Assembly: GCA_963780635.1 (NCBI GenBank)
Contig: CAWACW010000011.1
Coordinates: 496,001-560,000 of the forward strand
Source: DATEPR01 sp963780635
GTDB lineage: Bacteria; Actinomycetota; Actinomycetes; Mycobacteriales; Pseudonocardiaceae
DNA: 64,000 nt
Direction of reading: 5' to 3'
The notes beneath the pieces are model-generated. The model saw nothing but the letters and a program-made list of their open reading frames with translations, made no database searches and had not been told where the DNA came from. Both the position numbers and the translations under genes were made by a program. Position 1 is the first letter of the stretch; every line of letters starts with the position of its first letter. This document shows, piece after piece, positions 18,444 to 27,358 of this stretch.

Positions 18444-19984
18444 TCATCCGCCCGGATTGGTGATCTTCGGATCGCCCGTGAGGGTGAAATACAGGGTGGT
18501 CTGCTGGGTCTGCGTGGTGCCGTCCTTGTTGGCCACGCGAAGCGCGCTGACGGTGAGCCCACTACTCGGATCGAGTGACATGCTCTGGATCTGAATCGTG
18601 GAGACGTCGCCATATTTCTGTTCGATGAGGGCGACGGCGTCATCGTGCACAGCGCCCGAGGTGAGGTCGGCGGCCGCCTGGGCATTCGACGTGACTTCCG
18701 CGAAAAATGTTCGCGTTCGTTTCATCAATGCCGTCGGATCAATGACCGGATCGGCCGAACTGTTCACGGTCGTGATGCTCGGCGGCGCCTCGACCACGGG
18801 TGCGCTGGTGTCCGTGCGCGGGTTCGCCGGAACACCGGGCGCCGTGCCTGCACCGATCGGGGTGCTGCGCAGCGCGCTGATGTCGCCGATGTCGGTGATC
18901 TGATCGCTCCGGTCGCCTGGGTAGCTGTTCGGGTCGCGTTCGGGTAGCCGTTCGGGTCGTTGTTCGGGAGGCTCCCGCTGCTGGGCAGCGGCGGGCGGAG
19001 CCCTGGTTGGGTGTTCGTCGAGGTCGGGCTGCCCAGCGTGGCCAGCGGTTTCCCGTCCGGGAAGTACGGCAGCGCGGTGGTCTGACCGCGCTCCTGCGTG
19101 GGCCCGACCAGCAACGCCCCGAGCACCACGAGCCCAGCCAACGCGGCCATCGACGCGGCCACCGTGAACCACGCCGCCCGCCGCCAGCTCCTCGGTGGGG
19201 TGACGGAGGCGGGGATCGTCCCGAGGTTGAACATCCGCAACCCGACGGACCCGGAGTCGACGAAGGGATCCGTCTGCCGCCCGGCCCACAACGCACCCGA
19301 ACCTCCTCCGCCGGGCTCGCCGGTCAGCCGGGGCATCGCTGCCGGCCGCATCGGGTCCGGCGGCGCTGTGGCGTTGTCGGCCTCGGTGCCGAGCGTCCCG
19401 GTGCGGCGGGCTCCGCCGGCCGTCCATTCGGCAGCGGCAGCGGCAGCGGCGAGCGCGGCCGCCGTGGTCGCGGCTGCCGTGGTCGCGCTGTGGCCGTTCG
19501 CAGCCGCCACGCTGCCACCATTGCCGCGTCCTGCTGCCCGCTCCGAGCCCCCGGCCAAGCCGCCACGGGCCGAACCGGCAGCGACCGGGTCAGCATCGGC
19601 GGGGGGCGTCGCCGGCGCTGTGGTCGTGCCGGCAGGCGTGACCCCACGTGAAGTCGTCTCAGTGCCGGCTGAACCCGCCGAGGTCGGGCCTCGGTCGGGG
19701 TGCGTCGCAGGGGCTGTGGTCGTGCCGGTAGGCGTGGCCCGGCTTGGAGTCGTCTCAGTGCCGGCTGAACGGTCTCGCGCATCATCACCCGCGCGTGGCA
19801 GCGGCATGGTCGGGCCGACCTCCGGCCGGGCGTGGCGTGTCGCCCGTCGCCGAACCGGGCGGCTGGCCCACCGGCGTGTGTCCCCCGGCCCGGGCCAGAT
19901 TGGCTCGACCCGGCCCGGTTCCACTCGGCGATGTCGACCTGCCGATTGCTCCGAGTCGTCCGCGGAGCCCGATCCGCTACCCAT
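18444..19984 (-). pseudogene. Single-pass membrane protein interrupted by a frameshift
   Basis: Two reading frames must be joined. The upstream frame (from ATG 19984) encodes a long Ala/Thr/Pro-rich cytoplasmic part, then FNLGTIPASVTPPRSWRRAA and one helix (AALAGLVVLGALLVG), then LPNNDPNGYPNA. The sensible continuation, NSYPGDRSDQITDIGDIS through a ~100-residue outer domain ending TGDPKITNPGG, is in another frame. The change falls at about 18930-18960, within the repeated sequence encoding NDPNGYPN/DPNSYPG, where a 2-bp insertion (or 1-bp loss) would explain it. Its domain plan matches the neighbour at 17424. It may be a sequence error or slippage mutation. Confidence 0.75.
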
Positions 19985-20231
19985 GTGCTCCGTGACCACC
20001 GATTTCCGCTTCCCTGACGCCGGCACGAGGGGGATTCACCACCTGGAACGCTTCAGCGTCCACTCGTGCACGCCACGGTCACGGTGCGTGATCGCCGGCG
20101 CGGATATCGCTCGGAGGGCGCGGGTGACCCCTTGATGAAGGTCCAAGGTCACCCGCGGCAGCGTAAGTCGGGTTGACCGAGCCGGCCCGCCAGGTGGCCG
20201 GTGTCACGGTCATTTCCACACTGTCGAGTGA

Positions 20232-20549
20232 TCAGCGCTCGGTGTGGAACTTCTCCCGGGTGGTCTGCAGGGCCTTGGTGGCCGCTGCGCCGGTCCCGAC
20301 AGCCAGGATGATCGCCAGCGTGTCCATGACTCCACCACCAGTGGTGAACAGCAGGGCGAGCAGCCCGGCGGCGGTGGTGCCACCGGCGACAGCCCAGCGA
20401 CCGCGGACGTACTGGGCGATGGGTTCTCCGCCGGCCCGGCGCTTGGCCGCCGAGCCCAGCATGTACAGGTAGCCGTCGTGCGCGAGTGCCGCGACGAGGC
20501 CGGCGAGGGCGATGATGACGGCGATGAGTCCGAACAGGCTTTCGACCAT
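20232..20549 (-). CDS. Small membrane protein
   Basis: 105 residues. Hydrophobic segments SLFGLIAVIIALAGLVAALA, VAGGTTAAGLLALLFTTGGG and TLAIILAVGTGAAATKAL, with a basic connector (SAAKRRAGGEP) and the tail TTREKFHTER. Third-position base use is coding-like. It precedes the kinase companion genes on the same strand, but the gap of about 250 bp leaves operon membership open. No recognised family. Confidence 0.75.
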   Translation of the reverse strand: MVESLFGLIAVIIALAGLVAALAHDGYLYMLGSAAKRRAGGEPIAQYVRGRWAVAGGTTAAGLLALLFTTGGGVMDTLAIILAVGTGAAATKALQTTREKFHTER

Positions 20550-20637
20550 GTCTCCAGTGTGCTCTCGTCCGGCCCCGGCTCGCCATCAGTGATGGCCCCG
20601 AGCACAACCCTGAGCTTGCGCGACCCGTAACGGTCGG

Positions 20638-20940
20638 TCAGCGACCCATCCGGCCGCGGCCAAGGTTCAGCAGCAACATCGCCAGCTGCCTGCCCTCGGG
20701 GCCCAGGTCCCGGTAGCGCGCGAGCACGTCCATCTCGCGGTTCACCACGATGCGGGTGCCGCCGGCCGCCATCCTGACCGCGCCGATCGTCTGCGAGACC
20801 TCGGTGCGGCGCTTGACCAGCCGCAGGATCTCGGCGTCCAGCTCGTCGATCTCGATCCGCAGTGCGCTGATGTCCACCGGGGGTGCGTCGGCCGTCCGCT
20901 CGCTCGGCTCGGCGCTGCCGGTGTTGTCGGTCGCGTTCAT
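20638..20940 (-). CDS. Chorismate mutase (AroQ class, actinobacterial type)
   Basis: 100 residues; converts chorismate to prephenate, the committed step to Phe and Tyr. After an unstructured 25-residue lead, the helical domain has LRIEIDELDAEILRLVKRRTEVSQTIGAVR, with the active-site Arg and Lys/Arg residues, and a C-terminal RQLAMLLLNLGRGRMGR. This C-terminal extension is typical of the M. tuberculosis Rv0948c type, which is activated by binding DAHP synthase. As in mycobacteria it lies next to and divergent from the uvrD1/pcrA helicase. The upstream region has a leader peptide and alternative hairpins (see next entries), suggesting attenuation control. Confidence 0.95.
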   Translation of the reverse strand: MNATDNTGSAEPSERTADAPPVDISALRIEIDELDAEILRLVKRRTEVSQTIGAVRMAAGGTRIVVNREMDVLARYRDLGPEGRQLAMLLLNLGRGRMGR

Positions 20941-20963
20941 GGTGGTCCTCCGGGTCTATGCGA

Positions 20964-21010
20964 GGAGTCCGTCCTGGACCCGCGAAAAACCCCGGGTCCA
21001 GGTGGACTCC
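20964..21010 (-). terminator. Strong hairpin in the chorismate mutase 5' leader (candidate attenuator)
   Basis: On the minus strand, GGAGTCC and CCTGGACCC pair with GGGTCCAGG and GGACTCC: 7 bp plus 9 bp with a small internal loop and a 12-nt loop. It lies 24 bp before the chorismate mutase ATG and after the leader ORF stop, where a transcription attenuator would be. No T-run follows, so it could act at transcription or by affecting ribosome access. Confidence 0.75.
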
Positions 21011-21063
21011 GGGGCTCGTTGTGGTCGGTCGTGCGCGTCAGTCGACCACGGGAGCCGGAGTCC
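21004..21063 (-). promoter_or_regulatory. Candidate antiterminator structure overlapping leader and hairpin
   Basis: GGACTCCGGCTC at 21063-21052 (inside the leader ORF) is complementary to GAGCC-CCGGAGTCC at 21017-21004 with a 2-nt bulge. An inner 7-bp stem pairs 21049-21043 with 21027-21021. The 21010-21004 segment is also the 5' arm of the downstream hairpin, so the two structures exclude each other, as in ribosome-mediated attenuators. Confidence 0.65.
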
Positions 21064-21106
21064 GGTTCCCGTAGAAAAACTCGTACGAATTCGACAGTTC
21101 ACGCAC
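21038..21106 (-). CDS. Aromatic-rich leader peptide upstream of chorismate mutase
   Basis: 22 codons from GTG 21106, with GAGGA 8-9 bases upstream. The peptide is MRELSNSYEFFYGNRTPAPVVD. Codons 8-12 are Tyr-Glu-Phe-Phe-Tyr, that is, four codons for the end products of the pathway that the next gene serves. The stop is 97 bp before the chorismate mutase ATG. Inference: scarcity of charged tRNA-Phe or tRNA-Tyr stalls the ribosome at this run, allows the antiterminator to form and raises chorismate mutase expression. Confidence 0.7.
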   Translation of the reverse strand: MRELSNSYEFFYGNRTPAPVVD

Positions 21107-21204
21107 CCGGTCATCCTCGCACACGAGCCACCGCGGCGGCCAACTTCGTGTCGCGCATTGCTGCCGTCGACTCGGCCGGCCGGGCGGGTACCGTAACCGG
21201 CACA

Positions 21205-23554
21205 ATGAGCGCGCTGTTCGAACTGCCGGGAGACGCACTGCCCGCCCGCCCCCGCAATCCCCGCCGGGACACCCTGCTGGACGACCTGAATCCACAACAG
21301 CGGGACGCCGTGACACACGCCGGCTCGCCGCTGCTGGTGGTGGCGGGCGCCGGTTCGGGCAAGACGAGAGTGCTGACCCGCAGGATCGCCTACCTGCTGG
21401 GCGAGCGCGACGTGCACCCCGGCCAGATCATGGCGATCACCTTCACCAACAAGGCAGCCGCCGAGATGAAGGAGCGCGTCACCGACCTGGTCGGCAACCG
21501 CGCCCGCTCGATGTGGGTGTCCACGTTCCACTCGATGTGCGTGCGCGTACTGCGCCGCGAGGCCAAGACGCTCGGCTTCGGCTCGAACTTCTCCGTCTAC
21601 GACTCCGACGACACCCGTCGCCTGATCACCCTGGTGGCGCGCGACCTGGACCTGGACCCGAAGCGCTACCCGGCCCGCACGCTCGCGGTCCACGTGTCGA
21701 ACCTGAAGAACGAGCTGGTCGACCCGGAGTCCGCGGCCCAGGCGGCCACCGGTGACCTGGAACGCCGGGTGGCCGAGGTCTACACGAGCTACCAGCAGCG
21801 GCTGAAGCTGGCCAACGCGCTGGACTTCGACGACCTGATCATGCGCACGGTCGAGCTGCTGCAGGTCTTCCCGGAGACGGCCGAGTACTACCGGCGACGG
21901 TTCCGGCACGTGCTGGTCGACGAGTACCAGGACACGAACCACGCGCAGTACATGCTGGTCAGGGAAATGGTCGGCACCGGCGAGGGTGGCGTCGAACCGG
22001 GCGAGCTGTGCGTCGTCGGTGACGCCGACCAGTCGATCTACGCCTTCCGCGGCGCCACGATCCGCAACATCGTCGAGTTCGAGCGCGACTACCCGCAGGC
22101 CCGCACGATCATGCTGGAGCAGAACTACCGCTCCACGCAGACGATCCTGAGCGCGGCCAACGCGGTCATCTCGCGCAACCCGAACCGCAGGGACAAGCGG
22201 CTGTGGACCGAGTCCGGCGACGGCGCGAAGATCGTCGGCTACGTCGCCGACAACGACCACGACGAGGCCGCGTTCGTCGCGGGCGAGATCGACCGCCTGG
22301 TCGACGGCGGCGACGCGAACAACTCGGATATCGCCGTCTTCTACCGCACGAACAACCAGTCCAGGGTGTTCGAGGAGATCTTCATCCGGCTCGGCCTGCC
22401 CTACCGAGTGGTCGGCGGGGTCCGGTTCTACGAGCGGCGCGAGGTCCGCGACTCCCTCGCCTACCTGCGGATGCTGGCCAACCCCGAGGACACCGTCAGC
22501 CTGCGCCGGATCCTGAACGTGCCCAAGCGCGGCATCGGCGACCGGGCCGAGGCCGTCGTGGCACAGCACGCCGACCAGCAGCGCATCTCGTTCGCCGCCG
22601 CGCTGCGTGATGCCGTCGCCGACACGGTGCCGATGCTCAACCCCCGCTCGCGCAACGCGATCACCGGGTTCATCGAGCTGGTGGACGAGCTGCGGGAGAT
22701 CGTCGACAGAGGCGCCGAGGTGGCCGAGATCCTCGAAGCGGTCATCGAGCGCACCGGCTACCGCGCCGAACTGGAGGCCAGCGACGACCCGCAGGACGCG
22801 AGCCGCCTGGACAACCTCAACGAACTGATCACCGTGGCCCGCGAGTTCGCCGCCCAGGACGTACCGGTGTTGGAAGGCGAGGCGGACGCCCCGCAGCCCA
22901 GCCCGCTGGCCGCGTTCCTGGAGCGCGTTTCCCTGGTCGCCGACTCCGACCGGTGCCCGATTCCGACGACGGCGTGGTCACCCTGATGACGCTGCACACC
23001 GCCAAGGGCCTGGAATTCCCGGTCGTGTTCTGCACGGGCTGGGAGGACGGCGATCTTCCCGCACATGCGCGCCCTGGGTGATCCCGACCGAGCTGGCCGA
23101 GGAACGCAGGCTGGCGTACGTCGGCATCACCAGGGCCCGGGAGCGGCTGTACTTGTCACGGGCGCTGGTGCGCTCGGCGTGGGGTCAGCCGATGACCAAC
23201 CCGGCGTCGAGGTTCCTCGGACGAGATCCCGGACCAGCTGGTGGAGTGGCGCGAACCGAACCGGACGCGGTCGGCACCCACGGCCCAGACCACGTGGCGC
23301 CGCTCCGGCCAGGCGACTCGGCCCAGGCGGGCATCGCCGCACACGGCATGCGGACCACGCCGTTCAAGGGCTGGCAGGACACCCCGTCGATCTCACTGGA
23401 CGTCGGCGACCGCGTCAGCCACGACAAGTACGGACTCGGCACGGTGGTCGCCGCCGAGGGCTCCGGTCCCAGGGCCACAGCCACGATCGACTTCGGCACC
23501 GCGGGCACCATCCGCCTGATGCTGATAGGCAGCGTCCCCCTGGTAAAGCTCTAG
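21205..23554 (+). CDS. pcrA: UvrD/PcrA-family DNA helicase, interrupted by frameshifts near the 3' end
   Basis: Superfamily 1 helicase of about 780 residues when the frames are joined. From ATG 21205 it shows LNPQQRDAVTH, Walker A AGAGSGKTRVL, TFTNKAAAEMKERV, DEYQDTN, GDADQSIYAFRGA and QNYRSTQTIL. After LVADSDR the frame fails. The true sequence continues in other frames: DSDDGVVTLMTLHTAKGLEF, FPHMRALGDP, TELAEERRLAYVGITRARER, DEIPDQLVEW, then GDRVSHDKYGLGTVV to the stop at 23554 (a C-terminal Tudor-like region). Five indels are inferred at about 22953 (-G), 23053 (+A), 23083 (+C), 23220 (+G) and one between 23290 and 23400. Either sequence error or a damaged gene. Neighbour order matches uvrD1 of mycobacteria. 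Confidence 0.9.
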
Positions 23555-23877
23555 CCAGGGACTCGACGACCGCAACCCCACCTCGGCCTCGTTTCCGCAC
23601 CTGGCCAGGGCTTGCGATATGCGCCAGATCCGCACCACCGCGTCGGCCTCCCTGAGCCTCCGGCATGAGCCCATGCGATGACATGAGTCCGCACCGCGGC
23701 ATGAGCCTGTGCCGTGACCTGAGTCCGCGATCAGCCCGCCCACGCCATCAATCACGCCGGCCATCGACCCGCACGTTGGCATGTGTTTCGGTGGCGCGGT
23801 GGCGCGGCTGGTCGCGACGTTCGGCTGGCTGTCTGGCCGCCGCTGTATCGCGGCCGGTTTGGTCGGGCGTTCTGCTT

Positions 23878-24480
23878 TGGTGAGCGTGGCGTTGGGTGGC
23901 GAGTGTGGCGTCGGGTGGGTGTTTCGTCGGCGGGTCATGACTGTGGCGGGTGTCCGGTTTGTTGTTGGCCGCCGGTGCGTGGCCGGAGTTCTGTTTTTGG
24001 CGAGTGTGGCGTTGGGCGGGAGTTTCGCGGGTGCGGTCGTGACTGTGGCGAGATGTCCGGTTCGTTGTTGGCCGCCGGTGCGTGGCCGGAGTTCTGCTTT
24101 GGTGAGCGTGGCGTTCGGTGGCGAGTGTGGCGTTGGGCGGGAGTTTCGCGGGTGCGGTCGTGACTGTGGCGAGATGTCCGGTTCGTTGTTGGCCGCCGGT
24201 GCGTGGCCGGAGTTCTGCTTCTGGCGAGCGTGGCGTTCGGTGGCGAGTGTGGCGTTGGGCGGGAGTTTCGCTGGTGCGGCTGTGGTGGGCCGCGATCTCC
24301 GGTTGGCTTCTTGGCCATTCGCGGGTCGCGACCAGCTGCCGTCCCTGGCGAGTGCGGCGTTCAGTGGGTGAGTCACTGCTGCGGCTGTGGGCGGAACCAG
24401 TTTGATTCGCCGTCGCCCCGCGGTGTGGCCTGGATGTTTCTGCTCTTGGTGAGCGTGGCGTTGGGCGGTCGACTCGCTCG
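23878..24480. repeat. Intergenic repeat tract R1 (121-122 bp tandem units)
   Basis: The 944 bp between pcrA and the convergent M23 gene hold no credible gene. Units starting at 24006 and 24127 are nearly identical over 121-122 bp; diverged partial copies flank them before 24006 and after 24249. Each unit carries short elements such as GAGCGTGGCGTTCGGTGG, found about nine times in the tract. Open frames here encode only low-complexity repeats such as PPNATL. 23555-23877 contains nothing I can support. Confidence 0.85.
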
Positions 24481-24498
24481 GGCGGTGATCGCCGCGGG

Positions 24499-25209
24499 CT
24501 AGACCGTCACGCCACGCTGGTTGAGCCAGGCTTCCGGGTTGATCTTCTTGCCGGACGGGTCCCAGACCTCGAAGTGCAGCGTGTAACCGGTACCGAAGCC
24601 GCGGTCACCCATCCGAGCGATCTGCTCGCCTGGCGTCACGTGCTGGCCGACCTGCACCGAGTAGGTGTCGATCCGCGCGTAGACCAGTGTGGTGCCGTCC
24701 GCGAGCTGCTCCTTCACCCACAACCCGAAGCCGCTGGTCGGACCGGCCGCGATGATCACGCCTTCGGCGGTCGCGACGATGGGGGTGTCCTTGGCGTTCT
24801 TGATGTCGATGCCCAGGTGGTACGACCCGAACTGTCCGCCGAACGTCGACACCACCGTGCCCGCGGCCGGACTCGTGAACGTCGCGTCCGTGGTCCGCCC
24901 TGGCCGCACCTGCGTGCCGACACCGTGACCAGTGATCTCCTGGCTGGTCGCGAGTTGGTGAGCCTCGGCGGACGGGTCCGTCGACCTGTCCATCGGCGGG
25001 ACCGCGAGCGACTCCGCGTCGTCACCACCAGCGTTGACCACCGTGCCCAACCCGGGCGTCGAAATGGGATCGGCCATCGCGATCGTGTGGTCGGCGGGCA
25101 GCAGCGAGTGCCCGCTCGCGGCCACGGCGATCGCGCCGACGGCAACCGCCGCGAACACCGCCCGACCACGCGCCAGCGGACTCGGCGCACTCAGCCGACG
25201 TGCTGGCAA
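24499..25209 (-). CDS. M23/LytM-fold protein with degenerate catalytic site
   Basis: About 236 residues from a TTG at 25209 preceded by GGAAGGA; an upstream ATG at 25338 would add 43 residues. One N-terminal membrane or signal segment (AVFAAVAVGAIAVAASG), a linker, then the LytM domain from FTSPAAGTVVSTFGGQFG to the end. Zinc-ligand positions are kept: His and Asp in YHLGIDIKN and the last His in TLHFEVW. The two general-base histidines are not: YARID replaces the usual YxHL, and TLH replaces HLH. It is therefore probably non-hydrolytic, like EnvC/NlpD-type LytM regulators. Same position as the canonical Rv0950c of M. tuberculosis. Confidence 0.85.
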   Translation of the reverse strand: MPARRLSAPSPLARGRAVFAAVAVGAIAVAASGHSLLPADHTIAMADPISTPGLGTVVNAGGDDAESLAVPPMDRSTDPSAEAHQLATSQEITGHGVGTQVRPGRTTDATFTSPAAGTVVSTFGGQFGSYHLGIDIKNAKDTPIVATAEGVIIAAGPTSGFGLWVKEQLADGTTLVYARIDTYSVQVGQHVTPGEQIARMGDRGFGTGYTLHFEVWDPSGKKINPEAWLNQRGVTV

Positions 25210-25504
25210 GGCGGGTCCTTCCGTGACCGGAATGTGACGAACGATGTGGGGACAGTAACCAAGCGCCGCGACGGCCAGCAATATCCCGACTGGGTGCATG
25301 CGAACGCTCGGTGACCCCGGCCGGGAAGAATCCGTCATCCGATCGAGTGTGATTTACAACACATGTATGCAATGGGACTGCTCAACAGCGGCAGCGGCGA
25401 CCAAGTGCGGGTTCGTGAGCTGGATCGAGTCGGCCAGTGGGTGGCCGGATGCCGCCGCGTGCGGCGGACAGTTGCCGACCCGTGACCTTGCTAGCGTCAG
25501 TCAG

Positions 25505-27286
25505 GTGACCGCGCGGACCCCATCACAGCCAGTGCGACGGCCCGCCACTCGTGGCAACACCACGAAGGGAGCGTCCAGCCGCTGGGCCGCCTTGCCGACC
25601 CGGTTGCGGGGCGCGCTCGGCGTGGGCGCCGTCGGTGGTCTGCTGCTCGCGATCGGCGCGCTGTTGCCCGTGGTCAACCCGAGCACACCCGCGGGGTTCG
25701 CCTCCGGGCCACTGCTGTTCGTCCTGGGCATCCTGCCGGTCGGCATCGCCCTCGTCCTCGCCACGGGCGGCTCGGCGGCCGCCGTCAGCGGGGCTCTCCT
25801 TGCGGCAGCGGTGTTCGCACCCGGTCGCGCGCTGGCCGACGCCCAACTGGCCATCGAGGGCAGCGCGACCGACCGGCCCGAGTTCGCGATGCCCTCGACG
25901 CTGGAACACCTGCACGGCGGCATCGGCCTGTGGCTGGTGCTCGCCGGGCACGTGCTGACGCTGGTCGCCGGTGTGCTCGCCGGTGGTGTGCTGGCCGGCG
26001 GCACGGGCGATCCGGCGGGTGACACGAGCGAGCGGCAACCGGGTAGCCACCAGGGTCCGGTGCTGCTCGCTCTGGGGCTCGGCGCGCTGGCCGGCGTCGG
26101 CCTGGTCGCGGCGCCGTTCACGTCGACGTCGCCGTTTCTGCTGGGCAGAGGCGTTCTCGACCTGCCGGCCGCCGCGCTGATCGGCGGGCTGCTGATCGCG
26201 GTCGCGGTGCCGCTGTCGGCCACGATCGCCGTCACCTCCGCCGATCCGGCCGCCGCGAAGGGCTGGCTGCTGGGCAGTGCCGGGTCCGTCATCGCGGTCG
26301 CGCTGCCGCGCGTGGTGAGCGGGCTCGCCGTCCCGGGTCTCGGCCCGACATGGGGGCCGTACGTGGCGCTCGCAGCCGCCATCGGGCTAGCCGCGTTCGG
26401 CCTGCTCACCGATCGGACCGTCGCGGCGGGCATGGACACCGGCGCGGGCGACGACGCGGGGCAGCACGCCGACTTCACCCTGCCCGGACAGTCCCGGCTG
26501 CACCTGGCCACCGGCATCGCGGGCCTGGTCGCGGCCGGAGCCGCGCTGGTCGGCGCGGATACCTCGTTGTTCCTGCTGCCGCCGGACCTCCCACACACCA
26601 CCGACGTCGCGGGCCGCCCCTTGATCCCGGCTGCCATCTTGATAGCGGTGTGCTCGATCGGGATGGTCGTGCCCCGGTGGGCGTCCGCTGTCCGACCGGC
26701 ATTCGCGGTGGCCTGGATCGCCGTGCTGCTCGCCGGTACCGAGGCGTTCGACACCGCGCTGACCGCGAACCAGATCACCGGTGTCCGTATCGGCCCAGGT
26801 TTCTGGGCCAGCGGCCTGGCGATGCTCGCCGCGCTCGTCGGCGCGTGCTGTGCGGGCCTGGCTGGCGGCGTCGAACGCGACGACGTCGATCTCACACAGG
26901 TGTCGTCGCAGCCGAGGGTGCTGGTGCCGGGAGCCCTCGCCGCGGTGCTGGCGATCGGTGCGTTCGGCTTGCCGGTGCTGACGGCGACCGGATACACGGC
27001 CCCCGGGGTGTGGTCGAACTTCACGTTCGCGTCCTGGGGTCTCGCGCTCGCCCTGATCGTGGTCATCGCAGCCGCCCTGCTCGCCCCGAGCTGCCGCCCG
27101 AAACGGGCGACAGCACTGCTGCTCGGTGCCGCGGGCGTGGTCGTCGTGCGGGTGCTCGCACTGCCGTTGAACAAGGCGATGGTCGCGCACCCGACGGCAG
27201 GCGTCGGGTTCTACCTCGGACTGGCGTGCCTGGTGGTGCTGCTGGTCGCGGCTGGACTGGCCGGGTCACTCGTTCGACGGCGCTGA
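25505..27286 (+). CDS. Polytopic membrane protein
   Basis: About 593 residues from GTG 25505. After a basic N-terminus (RRPATRGNTTKGASSRWAAL) there are some 13-15 hydrophobic segments, for example GALGVGAVGGLLLAIGALLP and GIGLWLVLAGHVLTLVAGVL, connected by short polar loops. The composition is rich in Ala, Gly, Leu and Val with no nucleotide-binding motif. It is divergent from the M23 gene, with a 295-bp intergenic stretch that probably holds both promoters. It sits where mycobacteria have membrane genes near sucCD. Function unknown. Confidence 0.85.
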   Translation: MTARTPSQPVRRPATRGNTTKGASSRWAALPTRLRGALGVGAVGGLLLAIGALLPVVNPSTPAGFASGPLLFVLGILPVGIALVLATGGSAAAVSGALLAAAVFAPGRALADAQLAIEGSATDRPEFAMPSTLEHLHGGIGLWLVLAGHVLTLVAGVLAGGVLAGGTGDPAGDTSERQPGSHQGPVLLALGLGALAGVGLVAAPFTSTSPFLLGRGVLDLPAAALIGGLLIAVAVPLSATIAVTSADPAAAKGWLLGSAGSVIAVALPRVVSGLAVPGLGPTWGPYVALAAAIGLAAFGLLTDRTVAAGMDTGAGDDAGQHADFTLPGQSRLHLATGIAGLVAAGAALVGADTSLFLLPPDLPHTTDVAGRPLIPAAILIAVCSIGMVVPRWASAVRPAFAVAWIAVLLAGTEAFDTALTANQITGVRIGPGFWASGLAMLAALVGACCAGLAGGVERDDVDLTQVSSQPRVLVPGALAAVLAIGAFGLPVLTATGYTAPGVWSNFTFASWGLALALIVVIAAALLAPSCRPKRATALLLGAAGVVVVRVLALPLNKAMVAHPTAGVGFYLGLACLVVLLVAAGLAGSLVRRR

Positions 27287-27358
27287 CCGGGTGAACCGGA
27301 CGGGACCCACGTCACACGGGACCGCCATGACGTTCACGCGATGGCCTACCCTGCGGAC

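Noticed and set aside
23393..24376. 327-residue minus-strand protein rich in PPNATL repeats
   Set aside because: It only translates the R1 DNA repeats and has no coding base bias or ribosome site.
25210..25504. Riboswitch (ydaO type) upstream of the M23 gene
   Set aside because: Such riboswitches precede some actinobacterial wall hydrolases, but I could not find the conserved core here.
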